Assembly (NCBI GenBank): GCA_945861625.1
Contig: CAMAVI010000008.1
Location: forward strand, 1-64,000
Direction of reading: 5' to 3'
DNA from: Candidatus Sulfopaludibacter sp. SbA3
GTDB lineage: Bacteria > Acidobacteriota > Terriglobia > Bryobacterales > Bryobacteraceae
DNA length: 64,000 nucleotides
Every line of letters begins with the position of its first letter. Position 1 is the stretch's first letter. Positions 36,216-45,008 of this stretch are shown in pieces. Under the pieces are notes generated by a model. The model was not told the DNA's origin. It saw only the letters and a program-made list of their open reading frames with translations, and did not search any database. The translations under genes and the position numbers were made by a program.

Positions 36216-37667
36216 TTACGCCAGCGCCTTCTTGATCAGGTTTCCGTGCACATCCGTCAGGCGGAAGTGGCGGCCCTGATACTTGAACGTCAGCTTAGTA
36301 TGGTCGACGCCCATCGTATGCATAACGGTGGTGTTCAGGTCATGCACCGAGACCGGGTCGGTAGCCACGTTATAGCAATAATCGTCGGTTTCTCCGACGC
36401 TGACTCCGGGTTTGACACCGCCCCCCGCCATCCACATGCTAAAGCAGCGCGGATGATGGTCGCGGCCGTAGGCTTCCGGCGTCAGCTTGCCCTGGCAATA
36501 TACGGTTCTGCCGAATTCCCCGCCCCAGACCACCAGCGTGTCTTTCAGCATGTCGCGTTCTTTCAGATCCTGGAGGAGCGCCGCGCAGCCGCGGTCGGTG
36601 TCGCGGGCCTGTCTCTTGATGTTCTCGGCCAAGTTGGAGTGATGGTCCCAACCCCGATGATAGGCCTGGATCACGCGCACCCCGCGCTCCGCCAGACGCC
36701 GCGCCATCAGACAGTTGGCCGCAAAGGTACCCGGCGTCTTGGCGTCCGGACCGTAGAGGTCCATCGTGTGCGCGCTTTCCTTGGACATATCCGTCAGCTC
36801 CGGCACCGAGGATTGCATGCGGAACGCCATCTCGTACTGCGCGATGCGCGTGTTGATTTCCGGATCGTTGAACTCGTCGTAACGCATCTGGTTGAACTTC
36901 CCCAGATCGTTCACGAAACGTTCCCGCTGATTTTTCTCAAAGCCCTCGGGATCGGTAATGTAGAGAACCGGATCGCCGGTCGAGCGCAGCTTCACCCCCT
37001 GATAACGGGTGGGCAGAAAGCCCGTGCCCCACAGACGGTCCGCCAGCGGCTGGCCGGCGGAGCCGGTCTTCGGCGCCGACACCATCACCACGAATGTAGG
37101 CAGGTCCTTGTTGGCGGTTCCCAGTCCATAAGACAGCCAGGCGCCCACGCTGGGCCGTCCGGCCAACTGGAAACCGGTCATCGCAAACGTCGTCGCCGGA
37201 TCGTGATTGATCTGCTCGGTGTTCATCGTTTTGATGATGCACAGATCGTCGGCCATCTTGGCGGTCTCCGGCAGCAACTCGCTGAACCAGTGCCCGCTCT
37301 GGCCGTGCTGGGCGAACTTGAAAATCGGCGGGGCCACCGGGAAGCCGGTTTGCGTCGCCGTCATGCTGGTCAGGCGCTGATTGCCGCGGACCGATGCCGG
37401 CAGGTCGGTTCCGGCCCACTTCTCCAGCATCGGCTTATGGTCCAGCAGCTCCAGTGTGGACGGTCCGCCGGATTGGAACAGATAAATGACGCGCTTCGCC
37501 GTCGGCGCAAAATGCGGAAGGCCGGGCAGCGCACCGCTGACTTCCTCGGCTCCCAGGTCTTCCCTCAATAGATGCGCCAGCGCTGCCATGCCCACGCCGG
37601 TCGCCGTGCGGCCAAAAAAGTGACGGCGGGTCAGCGCCGCGGCGATTTCGTTTCTTGGGTCGGCCAT
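36216..37667 (-). CDS. DUF1501 Tat-exported protein, pair 1
   Basis: 483 residues. The signal LTRRHFFGRTATGVGMAALAHLL contains twin arginines. DUF1501 motifs are KRVIYLFQSGGPSTLELLDHKP, INHDPATTFAMTGFQ, RPSVGAWLSYGLG, LVVWGGEFGRTVY and YGRDHHPRCFSMWMAGGG. It follows the PSD1 gene by 5 bp. Similar in size and motif set to the second DUF1501 in the window, so the pairs look like old duplicates. Confidence 0.9.
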   Translation of the reverse strand: MADPRNEIAAALTRRHFFGRTATGVGMAALAHLLREDLGAEEVSGALPGLPHFAPTAKRVIYLFQSGGPSTLELLDHKPMLEKWAGTDLPASVRGNQRLTSMTATQTGFPVAPPIFKFAQHGQSGHWFSELLPETAKMADDLCIIKTMNTEQINHDPATTFAMTGFQLAGRPSVGAWLSYGLGTANKDLPTFVVMVSAPKTGSAGQPLADRLWGTGFLPTRYQGVKLRSTGDPVLYITDPEGFEKNQRERFVNDLGKFNQMRYDEFNDPEINTRIAQYEMAFRMQSSVPELTDMSKESAHTMDLYGPDAKTPGTFAANCLMARRLAERGVRVIQAYHRGWDHHSNLAENIKRQARDTDRGCAALLQDLKERDMLKDTLVVWGGEFGRTVYCQGKLTPEAYGRDHHPRCFSMWMAGGGVKPGVSVGETDDYCYNVATDPVSVHDLNTTVMHTMGVDHTKLTFKYQGRHFRLTDVHGNLIKKALA

Positions 37668-37672
37668 ATGGG

Positions 37673-40600
37673 TTATTCCTTTGTATTGGTTTCGTCGAGA
37701 TTCATGATGAAGCTGGTGAGCGTGGAGTACGCCGCGAGCTGGCTCACATTCAGCTTCTGATCGCGCGGATACTCGCCCTGACTCACGTACTTCAGAGCGG
37801 CTTCCGGCTTGGACTGGAAGGCGTCCAACTGGAAGTTGAACGATTCCATCAGCATTTGCACTTCCTTGGGACTGGGCTGCCGGCCGGTGACCCGCCGGAA
37901 CGTCCAGCGAATGCGGTCTTCGGGCTTGGCGCCGCCCTCCGCCATGGCCTTCTGGGCCAGCACGCGCGCGGATTCCAGGAACGCCACATCATTCATCAGA
38001 TCCAGCGCCTGCAACGGCGTATTGGTAATGTTCTGCCGCACAACGTGGCTTTCGCGCGCGGCGGCGTCGAAGTTCGCCATGGTGGGCGGCGGAATCGTCC
38101 GCTTCCAGAAGGTGTACAGGCTCCGGCGGTACAGCTTGTCGCCGTGATCCTGGACGTACTTGGCGGCGGATAGATCGGCCCACAACCCATCGGGCTGATA
38201 CGGCATCACCGAGGGGCCGCCGAGCTGGTTGGCCAGCAATCCGGAAACGGCCAATGCCTGATCCCGCACCATCGGCGCGGCCAGGCGGAAACGCGGCCCG
38301 TGCGAGAATAACCGGTTTTCCGGATCCCTCTGCACCATGTCCGGCGTGGTCTTGGACGACTGCTGATACGTCGCGCTCATCACAATGGTCTTCTGGAAGG
38401 CTTTGACGTCCCATCCGATGCGGATGAACTCGGTCGCCAGCCAATCGAGCAGTTCAGGATTCGCAGGAGCATCGCCCTGCGACCCAAAGTCCTCCACCGA
38501 CTTCACGAGGCCCACTCCGAAATACTGCTGCCAGAAACGGTTCACCGTCACGCGCGACATCAGCGGGTTGGACGGTTCCACCAGCCACTGGGCCAACCCC
38601 AACCGGTTGGGCGGGTACTTGGCGGCGATGTTGGCCGGAACCAGGAATCCGGGTAGGGTGGGAGTCACCTTGTCCCCCGGCCGGTTGTATTCACCGCGAA
38701 TCAATACGTGGGACTCACGCGGCGTGGCCATCTCTTCCATCACCATCACGGTCGGGATGGTCATGCTGTAGGTGTCGCGTTTGGCCTTGGTGTCCAGCAT
38801 CTGGTTATAGGCCGCCTTGATCTCGGCCGGCGCCAGATTCTCCAGGAAGTAGTCCCGCAGCTTGTCGGCCTGCGCCTTGCTTCTCTGGGCTTCCGGCATG
38901 GCCGCGATTTCATTCACCGGAGTGGCGTCCGCCAGCACGGCGACTTCAGCCACCGGCAGCGCCCGCTTGTAAATGCGCACATCTTCGATGCTGCCGCGGA
39001 AGCGGTTCTGCGGACCACCGCCCGCGCCGATGCGCAGGGATTCCCGCTTCAACGGTTGCGAGTTATTGATGTCGTCCAGGAGAACCTTGAACTTCCATTC
39101 CTGGCCGTCGACATACAGCTTCACGTTCGCGGCGTACCGCCCGCCATCATAAGACACCGTCACCTGGTGCCACTGGTTCAGATCCAGGGTTTTCTCGGAT
39201 TCAATACGGATGCCGTCGTCAAACCAGGCGTCCACATAGTTGAACTGCAGCTTGCCGTCTTTCAACTGCAAGCCGTAGCCCTCCGGTTCCGTTACATCCT
39301 GGGACTTGCTGATGATCGAACCAGTCGCGGCCGTGGGATAAATCCAGGCTCCCATCGTGATCGGGTCGTCCTGATAGCCGTTGCTGCTGAACCCGGCTGC
39401 GTCGCCATCCTGAATATAGGCTTTGCCGTCGAAGCTGGCTGCTTGGCCCAAGCGCCCCTTCACCAGGCTGACAGTGCCGTCTTTCAGCTCCGCCGAAGCC
39501 GGCTTCGCGTCTTTATCGCCGACGAAAGTCTTCGCCTTAAACTCACCACTAAACGGGTAGTGCGCCACGAGGTCGCGAGAGGAACCCCAATGCACGGCTT
39601 TCGACTTGTCCGCAGTCCGCTCCCAGGCCTTCTGCGCCTGCGCCAGTTTGGACTCCAGACCGGTAAACTTCTTGGCCGCCGCGGAAGCCGCCTCGTCGAA
39701 CTGCTTCAGCTTCGCCGAATGCTCGGGCAGCGGAGCCTGAATGAACGGCGGCGAGTTTCCGTAGCGGCGGGCTTTCCCAAATTCCGGAATGTTGTTGAAA
39801 TAGGCAAAGGTCGAATACACGTCCTTTTGCGTAATCGGATCGTACTTGTGGTCGTGGCAGCGCGCGCAGCCCAGCGTCAACCCCATGAACACCGTTCCAG
39901 TAGTATCCACGCGGTCGAGCACGTACTCCACCTGATATTCCTCGGGAACGATCCCGCCTTCGGCGTTGCCGCGGTGATTGCGGTTGAAGCCGGTGGCGAT
40001 CTTCTGGTCGAGCGTCGCGTTGGGCAACAGGTCGCCGGCGATCTGCTCGGTGGTGAAGCGGTCATACCGCATGTTCTGGTTGAACGCGTTGATCACCCAG
40101 TCGCGCCAGCGCCACATGAAGCGCTCGCCGTCGGACTGATACCCGCTGGTGTCGGCGTAACGCGCGGCCTCCAGCCAGGTAAACGCCATGCGCTCGCCAT
40201 AGCGCGGCGAAGCCAGCAGACGGTCCACGACTTTCTCATAAGCGTTCGCCGACTTGTCGGCTACGAAGGCATCAATTTCGGCGGTCGCCGGCGGCAGACC
40301 CGTCAAATCAAAAGTCACGCGCCGCAGCAGCGTCGCGCGGTCGGCCTGGGGTGACGGCTTCAAGCCTTCGCGATCCAGGCGCGCCAAGACGAAGTTATCG
40401 ATTCCGTTGCGCGGCCACTTGGCGTCGCTCACTTTGGCCAACTCGGGACGCACCGGCGGAATGAACGACCAATGCTGCTGCCAAGTCGCGCCCTGCTCCA
40501 CCCACTTCCGGATCACCGCCACTTCCCGCTCGCTCAGCGGTTCTCCATTCATGGGCATCCGCGCGCCCGGACCCGCGCCGGTGATGCGGTTGATCATCAC

Positions 40601-40861
40601 GCTCTTGGCCGGATCGCCCGCAACGATTGCAAAACGGCCCCCGTTCAACTCGTGCTTGGCGCCTTCTTCGCGGTCGAAGCGGATGGTCCCCGACTGCCTG
40701 CCAGGCCCATGGCATGCGTAGCATTTGTCCGACAGAATCGGCCGGACATCCCGGTTGAACTCGACCTTGGCGGGAATGGCTTCCTCAGCAGCAGGCAGGG
40801 CCGTTGAAATCGTAAATGCCAGGACTCCAACCGTAACTTTCCAATAACTTGGCGTTCCCAT
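37673..40861 (-). CDS. PSD1/PSCyt diheme protein with LamG-like domain, pair 1
   Basis: 1062 residues. A signal peptide (ends ALPAAEE) precedes PSCyt1 with CYACH (Cys47), DUF1549 (RNGIDNFVLARLDREGLKPS, VTFDLTGLPPATAEIDAF) with CARCH near residue 332, then an inserted concanavalin-like LamG domain (about residues 425-640: LVAHYPFSGEF, ITMGAWIYPTAATGSIISKS, WHQVTVSYDGGRYAANVKLYVDG, FRGSIEDVRIYKRAL), and C-terminal DUF1553 ([41 protein letters not shown]). The LamG domain suggests carbohydrate or protein binding. First gene of the minus-strand run, with an operator-like palindrome upstream. Confidence 0.9.
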   Translation of the reverse strand: MGTPSYWKVTVGVLAFTISTALPAAEEAIPAKVEFNRDVRPILSDKCYACHGPGRQSGTIRFDREEGAKHELNGGRFAIVAGDPAKSVMINRITGAGPGARMPMNGEPLSEREVAVIRKWVEQGATWQQHWSFIPPVRPELAKVSDAKWPRNGIDNFVLARLDREGLKPSPQADRATLLRRVTFDLTGLPPATAEIDAFVADKSANAYEKVVDRLLASPRYGERMAFTWLEAARYADTSGYQSDGERFMWRWRDWVINAFNQNMRYDRFTTEQIAGDLLPNATLDQKIATGFNRNHRGNAEGGIVPEEYQVEYVLDRVDTTGTVFMGLTLGCARCHDHKYDPITQKDVYSTFAYFNNIPEFGKARRYGNSPPFIQAPLPEHSAKLKQFDEAASAAAKKFTGLESKLAQAQKAWERTADKSKAVHWGSSRDLVAHYPFSGEFKAKTFVGDKDAKPASAELKDGTVSLVKGRLGQAASFDGKAYIQDGDAAGFSSNGYQDDPITMGAWIYPTAATGSIISKSQDVTEPEGYGLQLKDGKLQFNYVDAWFDDGIRIESEKTLDLNQWHQVTVSYDGGRYAANVKLYVDGQEWKFKVLLDDINNSQPLKRESLRIGAGGGPQNRFRGSIEDVRIYKRALPVAEVAVLADATPVNEIAAMPEAQRSKAQADKLRDYFLENLAPAEIKAAYNQMLDTKAKRDTYSMTIPTVMVMEEMATPRESHVLIRGEYNRPGDKVTPTLPGFLVPANIAAKYPPNRLGLAQWLVEPSNPLMSRVTVNRFWQQYFGVGLVKSVEDFGSQGDAPANPELLDWLATEFIRIGWDVKAFQKTIVMSATYQQSSKTTPDMVQRDPENRLFSHGPRFRLAAPMVRDQALAVSGLLANQLGGPSVMPYQPDGLWADLSAAKYVQDHGDKLYRRSLYTFWKRTIPPPTMANFDAAARESHVVRQNITNTPLQALDLMNDVAFLESARVLAQKAMAEGGAKPEDRIRWTFRRVTGRQPSPKEVQMLMESFNFQLDAFQSKPEAALKYVSQGEYPRDQKLNVSQLAAYSTLTSFIMNLDETNTKE

Positions 40862-40911
40862 GTCAGCTAATCTCCTGCTCGTAATGAATTGCTCAAGCCC
40901 GCACGCGCCAT

Positions 40912-40926
40912 CCTCCCTATAGGAGG
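40912..40926 (-). other. Small leader hairpin before PSD1 pair 1
   Basis: CCTCC (40912-40916) pairs with GGAGG (40922-40926) over a 5-nt loop in the predicted untranslated leader. It is too far from the start codon at 40861 to be its ribosome site, so it may only be a structural element. Confidence 0.35.
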
Positions 40927-40942
40927 CTAGCCACCATCCAGT

Positions 40943-40992
40943 ATAAGCATGTGGAAGTTCATCGTTCCATAGCCATTTATGGCCTATGGAAC
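40943..40992 (-). promoter_or_regulatory. Operator-like palindrome and possible promoter of PSD1 pair 1
   Basis: A long inverted repeat occupies 40964-40992: left arm GTTCCATAGCCAT, right arm ATGGCCTATGGAAC, with 8 bp perfect at the ends and a single extra base inside. On the minus strand its inner end overlaps TGGAAC, a weak -35, followed after 18 bp by TATACT, a good -10 (about 40945-40940). This arrangement fits repressor or activator binding. No T-run follows, so it is unlikely to be a terminator of the upstream cofH gene. Confidence 0.55.
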
Positions 40993-41031
40993 GTTCTACA
41001 ACATAAGAATCCCACCCTTGTGGTGCGATTA

Positions 41032-42285
41032 CTAGCCCGTGACAGAGACCGCCGCTTGGACGGTAGCGGGGGTATATATGGGCAGGGATTGCCGGGGCAA
41101 CCGTTCTTCCGCGTCTGGTCGCTCGAAAACCTTGCGGATCTTATAGGACGTGGCGCGTTCCGCTGGAATGCGCCCGATGCTGCGGATCAAAGCCCGGAAT
41201 TCTCCGGGAGCCACGTATTCGCCAAAATTCGCTCCCGCCGCCTTGGAGATGCTCTCTTCCATCAAAGTACCGCCGAAATCGTTGGCCCCCGCTTCCAGGC
41301 AGGCCAGCGAATCCGCATATCCAAGCTTGACCCAAGACACCTGAATATTGGGGATGTAACCATTCAGCAAAATCCGCGAGAGCGCATGCACGGTCAGATC
41401 TTCGTGAAGCGAATGCCCCGCCCGCGCGCTGCCTCTCTGGAACAGACGGGTTTGCGTATGGATGAAGCCGAGCGGAACAAATTCCGTGAACCCGCGAGTC
41501 TCTTTCTGAATCTCGCGCAGCAGAAGCAGGTGCCGGACCCAATCTTCCGGTTCTTCGGCATGCCCGTACATCATGGTGGACGTCGAGGGGATGCCCAGCT
41601 CATGCGCCGTCCGCACCACTTCGATCCACTGCCGGACTTTGAGTTTATTCGGACTTAAAGACTTGCGAACCCGGTCATCCAGAATCTCCGCCGCCGTTCC
41701 CGGAATGCTATCCAGGCCGGCGTCCTTGAGCATTTGCAAGTATTCGCGCAGCGGCAGGCGCGTTTTCTCCACGCCGTAGACAATCTCCATCGGCGAAAAC
41801 GCATGCACGTGCAGATTCGGCAGCCGGGCCTTGATCGCGCGGATCAAATTGACGTAATAGTAGCCATCCAGATCCTTCGGCAGGCCGCCCTGAATACACA
41901 CTTCAGTGGCGCCAACTTCCACTGCTTCGAGGCACTTGGCCACCAGGGTTTCATTGGAATGGAAATACGCGTCCGGCGCATCCGCATTCTTGCCGAATCC
42001 GCAAAAAGCGCAGCCTACGATGCAGACGTTAGTGAAGTTCAGGTTGCGGTTCACCACGTAGGTGATGTGGTCGCCGGCCACGCGGCGGCGGATCTCGTCG
42101 GCAACTTTCACGAGCGCAACCAGATCGTTCCCTTCGGCGTGCGCCAGAGTCAGGCCCTCTTCCAAGCCGAGGTCCTGCCCGGCCAGCGACCTATCCAACA
42201 GACCGGCTACGTGAGGGCTGGCCGCAGCAAGGGCGCGTTCCCAGGAAAGTTCCCGCCACTCAGGACTCGCCGGTTTCAGCATCAT
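41032..42285 (-). CDS. cofH: FO synthase subunit 2 (5-amino-6-(D-ribitylamino)uracil-L-tyrosine 4-hydroxyphenyl transferase)
   Basis: 417 residues. Radical-SAM enzyme that joins the tyrosine-derived hydroxybenzyl group to the ribityl-aminouracil precursor, the first half of FO (F420 chromophore) synthesis. The cluster motif CIVGCAFC gives Cys88, Cys92 and Cys95. Other supporting stretches are YVVNRNLNFTNVC, EVCIQGGLPKDLDGYYY, GTAAEILDDRVR, STSTMMYGHAEEPEDWV and EFVPLGFIH. Paralogues MqnC/MqnE share parts of this pattern, but the adjacent cofG decides the call. Its start overlaps the cofG stop by one base. Confidence 0.92.
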   Translation of the reverse strand: MMLKPASPEWRELSWERALAAASPHVAGLLDRSLAGQDLGLEEGLTLAHAEGNDLVALVKVADEIRRRVAGDHITYVVNRNLNFTNVCIVGCAFCGFGKNADAPDAYFHSNETLVAKCLEAVEVGATEVCIQGGLPKDLDGYYYVNLIRAIKARLPNLHVHAFSPMEIVYGVEKTRLPLREYLQMLKDAGLDSIPGTAAEILDDRVRKSLSPNKLKVRQWIEVVRTAHELGIPSTSTMMYGHAEEPEDWVRHLLLLREIQKETRGFTEFVPLGFIHTQTRLFQRGSARAGHSLHEDLTVHALSRILLNGYIPNIQVSWVKLGYADSLACLEAGANDFGGTLMEESISKAAGANFGEYVAPGEFRALIRSIGRIPAERATSYKIRKVFERPDAEERLPRQSLPIYTPATVQAAVSVTG

Positions 42286-43466
42286 TACACTCCTTCACGA
42301 GCATAGCCGTTTTCGGCCCGCAGTTTCCGCAGGCTCGGCTCCAGACGCGGAAGCACGAATTCCGGCCGCGAGCAAAACTCAGGATAGAGCGCCAGACGCT
42401 CGCGCAGCACAAAACCCGCTCCGGCCGAGCGCTCCGCCAGCGACGAGATTTGCGGCCAGGCGGCTTCCGGGTTGATGAAGTCCTTGGTTACCGGGGAAAT
42501 GCCGCCCCAATCGTTGATGCCCGCTTTCAGCAAATCGGGATAGTCTTTGGAAAGCAGATTGGGCGGCGACTGAAGATTCATCTCTCCTCCGAAAAGCAAA
42601 CGGGCGACCGCGATGGTGCGCTCCAGGTCCTCCTTGGAAGGCTCCGGCGCGTTGGCCATGCGAATATCGGGCTTGGCCCGGAACGGCTGCACGATGACTT
42701 CCTGGATGTTGCCGTACTTCTCGTGGACCGAACGAATGGCCAGCAGCGCGTCCACGCGTTCTTCCAGTGTTTCGCCGATGCCCATGAGAATGCCGGTGGT
42801 AAAGGCCATCGACAACTGTCCCGCTGTCTCCATGGTTTGAATGCGCAGGGAGGGCACTTTGTCTGGCGCCTTCCAGTGCGCGCCTCCAGCGCGGAGCAGC
42901 CGCGGACTGGCGCTTTCCAGCATAAGCCCGACGCTGACATTGGTCTCGCGCAGGCGGCGTAAATCTTCCAGACCCATCACGCCTGGATTCGAATGCGGCA
43001 GGAGGCCGGTTTTCTCCAGCACCAACTCACTCATCGCGGCGAGGTACTCAAGAGTGCGTTCAAAACCCAGCTTTTTCAGAAATGCCTTCGCTTCGGGGAA
43101 AACGCGCTCGGGCTGGTCGCCCAGACTGAACAAAGCTTCTTTGCAGCCCGCGCGGCGCCCGGCTTCAGCCACGGCGAGAACTTCATCGGGCAGCATGTAG
43201 GCGGCCTCGCCCGGCTTCGGGTCGGACCGGAAAGTGCAGTAGCCGCAATAGTCGCGGCACAGGTGGGTGAGCGGAATGAAGACTTTTCTGGAGTAGCTGA
43301 CCGAACGGCCTTTGGCCCGGTCCCGCACGGCCGCCGCGGCCTCTAAGAGCGGCTGGAGCGGGCCTTCTTGCATCAGGCAAAGCGCGTCTTCACGCGACAG
43401 GCCGCGTCCCTCCATGCCACGTTCGAGAGCGGCATCCACACCGCGTGAGATCGCTATTTCCGCCAT
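42285..43466 (-). CDS. cofG: FO synthase subunit 1 (7,8-didemethyl-8-hydroxy-5-deazariboflavin synthase)
   Basis: 393 residues. Radical-SAM partner of CofH that closes the deazaflavin ring. The motif CRDYCGYC gives Cys70, Cys74 and Cys77. Typical stretches are YSRKVFIPLTHLCRDYCGYC, LPHSNPGVMG, FTTGILMGIGETLEERVDAL, IQEVIVQPFRAKP and INDWGGISPVTKDFINPE. CofG and CofH are separate proteins here, unlike the fused FbiC of actinobacteria. Together they indicate that this bacterium makes FO and probably F420; later steps (cofC, cofD, cofE) are not in the window. Confidence 0.93.
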   Translation of the reverse strand: MAEIAISRGVDAALERGMEGRGLSREDALCLMQEGPLQPLLEAAAAVRDRAKGRSVSYSRKVFIPLTHLCRDYCGYCTFRSDPKPGEAAYMLPDEVLAVAEAGRRAGCKEALFSLGDQPERVFPEAKAFLKKLGFERTLEYLAAMSELVLEKTGLLPHSNPGVMGLEDLRRLRETNVSVGLMLESASPRLLRAGGAHWKAPDKVPSLRIQTMETAGQLSMAFTTGILMGIGETLEERVDALLAIRSVHEKYGNIQEVIVQPFRAKPDIRMANAPEPSKEDLERTIAVARLLFGGEMNLQSPPNLLSKDYPDLLKAGINDWGGISPVTKDFINPEAAWPQISSLAERSAGAGFVLRERLALYPEFCSRPEFVLPRLEPSLRKLRAENGYAREGV

Positions 43467-43529
43467 TCTTTCAGTCCGAACCTCAGTGTATGCTTGGGTT
43501 TATGTGGTGTCAACGTACGCGTATTTCCG

Positions 43530-44075
43530 ATGGCTAACGCGCTCACCGCTCTTCGCCTGCTCCTGGTTCTTCCGTTCGCGTACTTTATGGCGCAGGGAGA
43601 CGCAGGTTCCGCCATGTTCGCTCTCGCGGCGTGGGTGGTAGCGGTGATTACCGACCTACTGGATGGCCCGGTCGCGCGGCGGCGTGGAACGGTAACCTCT
43701 TGGAGCGGCTCCTTCGATCACACCAGCGATTTTCTCTTCGTCACCTGTGGGATGTTTGGAGGAGCCGTGCGCGGCGCGTTTCCGTGGATTCTGCCGGTCT
43801 TGATCACGGCAGCTTTTTCGCAGTACGTGATCGATTCCTACTGGATTCTCCGGCATCGCAAGCTGCGCGGCAGCAAGCTCGGCCGCTACAACGGCATTCT
43901 TTACTTTGCACCCACTATTATGGACTCGCTGATCCGGCTGGGAGTTACATTTCTGCAGCCGGTGCTCACGGTCCTGGTCTGGTTGCTCGTGCTGAGTACG
44001 CTGGTGTCGATGGGACAACGCCTGTGGCTCCGCAGCCTACCCGAACAGCTCCCGGCTGGCGCGCCGGAGAAATAG
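43530..44075 (+). CDS. CDP-alcohol phosphatidyltransferase family membrane protein
   Basis: 181 residues from the ATG at 43530 (MANALTALRLLLVLPFAYF); an in-frame start at 43494 is less likely. Several membrane helices. The family signature is mostly present: DLLDGPVARRRGTVTSWSGSFDHTSD has all four Asp residues, but Ser replaces the Gly normally four residues before the third Asp. Related enzymes transfer a phosphoalcohol from CDP-activated lipid (for example PgsA). The substrate cannot be given. The gene overlaps the convergent membrane-protein gene by 39 bp. Confidence 0.82.
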   Translation: MANALTALRLLLVLPFAYFMAQGDAGSAMFALAAWVVAVITDLLDGPVARRRGTVTSWSGSFDHTSDFLFVTCGMFGGAVRGAFPWILPVLITAAFSQYVIDSYWILRHRKLRGSKLGRYNGILYFAPTIMDSLIRLGVTFLQPVLTVLVWLLVLSTLVSMGQRLWLRSLPEQLPAGAPEK

Positions 44076-45008
44076 CAGCCCCACCGCGGCGTTAAAAAAG
44101 ATGAAGAAGTTGTGCATCACGAAGCCAAAGGCGGTCATTTGCCCGGGCCTATCCGGAAACAGCAGAACCCAAAACAGAATTGCCACCGAGTGCATCGGCC
44201 CGGGCGTCGCCGCGCCAAAGAAAATCACCGGCAAGTAGCCCAGCATTTCTCCAAAGCCCACGGTTCCGCCGAACATCCGCAAGGCCAGCGTGTAGACGAT
44301 CACGCCCGCAATCATGAGCGGCGCCCGCATCGCGATCACGGCTCCGTAGTGCCATACCTTGGCCAGGCGGAAAGCCCGCAAAATGGGCTTGTCGCGCAAG
44401 GCCATGCCCGCGCCGATCTTTCCGCTGAAGAACAACTGAACCAGCACGAAAAACACGGCCGCGCCCACGGCAACCCAGGGGATGACATGAAATGCGGTGG
44501 GGAGGCTATCCCAGCGCAACAGTACGCCCAGGGTCGCCCACAGAATCAGGCTGTAGAACTCGCAAAACATCACCAGGATCATGCTGGAACCGACTTCCCA
44601 GCCCGGCACTTTATCGCGGCGATTGAGGTACAGCGCGATGGCTCCCTTGCTGACCTGTTCGTTCACCAGCGAAAGTATGTAGGCGCTGGCGCGGATGGGC
44701 AGAATATCGGCATAGCCGATTTTGGTGTTGAACCAGTTGATCACGCTGTAGACCACCAGACTGTCCAGCAGCAGAAACAAGAAGCAGTACGGGATCATCA
44801 GCGCCAGCCAGGAATACCAGTCGACGCCCTCAAAACTCTTCGCCAGGTAGGGGAGCAGCGTGTTGCCCTCCCTCACCGCCGCGTGGTTCAGGCGGTTGTA
44901 GAGATAGGCGAAGCAGGCCGCCGTAATCAGAAACGGCAACAGTTGCTGCCAGGCCTTGCCTTGTTTTGCGCCGGCGGCGGGGGGGACAGTAGATTGTGCT
45001 TGGCTCAT
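44037..45008 (-). CDS. Polytopic membrane protein, LPG-synthase-TM-like
   Basis: 323 residues with about eight hydrophobic segments, beginning at QQLLPFLITAACFAYLYNRL. The general shape (ASAYILSLVNEQVSKGAIALYLNRR; LGYLPVIFFGAATPGPMHSVAIL) resembles the lysylphosphatidylglycerol-synthase transmembrane/AglD-like family, which is linked to lipid or glycan transfer, but the similarity is weak. Its start overlaps the stop of the NAD(P)-binding gene (ATGA), so the two are co-translated. The end overlaps the CDP-alcohol transferase gene on the other strand. Confidence 0.6.
   Translation of the reverse strand: MSQAQSTVPPAAGAKQGKAWQQLLPFLITAACFAYLYNRLNHAAVREGNTLLPYLAKSFEGVDWYSWLALMIPYCFLFLLLDSLVVYSVINWFNTKIGYADILPIRASAYILSLVNEQVSKGAIALYLNRRDKVPGWEVGSSMILVMFCEFYSLILWATLGVLLRWDSLPTAFHVIPWVAVGAAVFFVLVQLFFSGKIGAGMALRDKPILRAFRLAKVWHYGAVIAMRAPLMIAGVIVYTLALRMFGGTVGFGEMLGYLPVIFFGAATPGPMHSVAILFWVLLFPDRPGQMTAFGFVMHNFFIFFNAAVGLLFLRRASRELFG

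Noticed and set aside
36246-37571. 441-residue plus-strand open frame
   Set aside because: Mirror of the DUF1501 gene on the other strand.
38708-40354. 548-residue plus-strand open frame
   Set aside because: Antisense to the PSD1 gene of pair 1, composition rich in His/Arg/Gly without domain signatures.
20690-40940. The palindrome GGCTAGCC near two cassette promoters
   Set aside because: The 8-mer also occurs by chance at other places such as the stop of the deacetylase gene, so it is not evidence of a shared operator.
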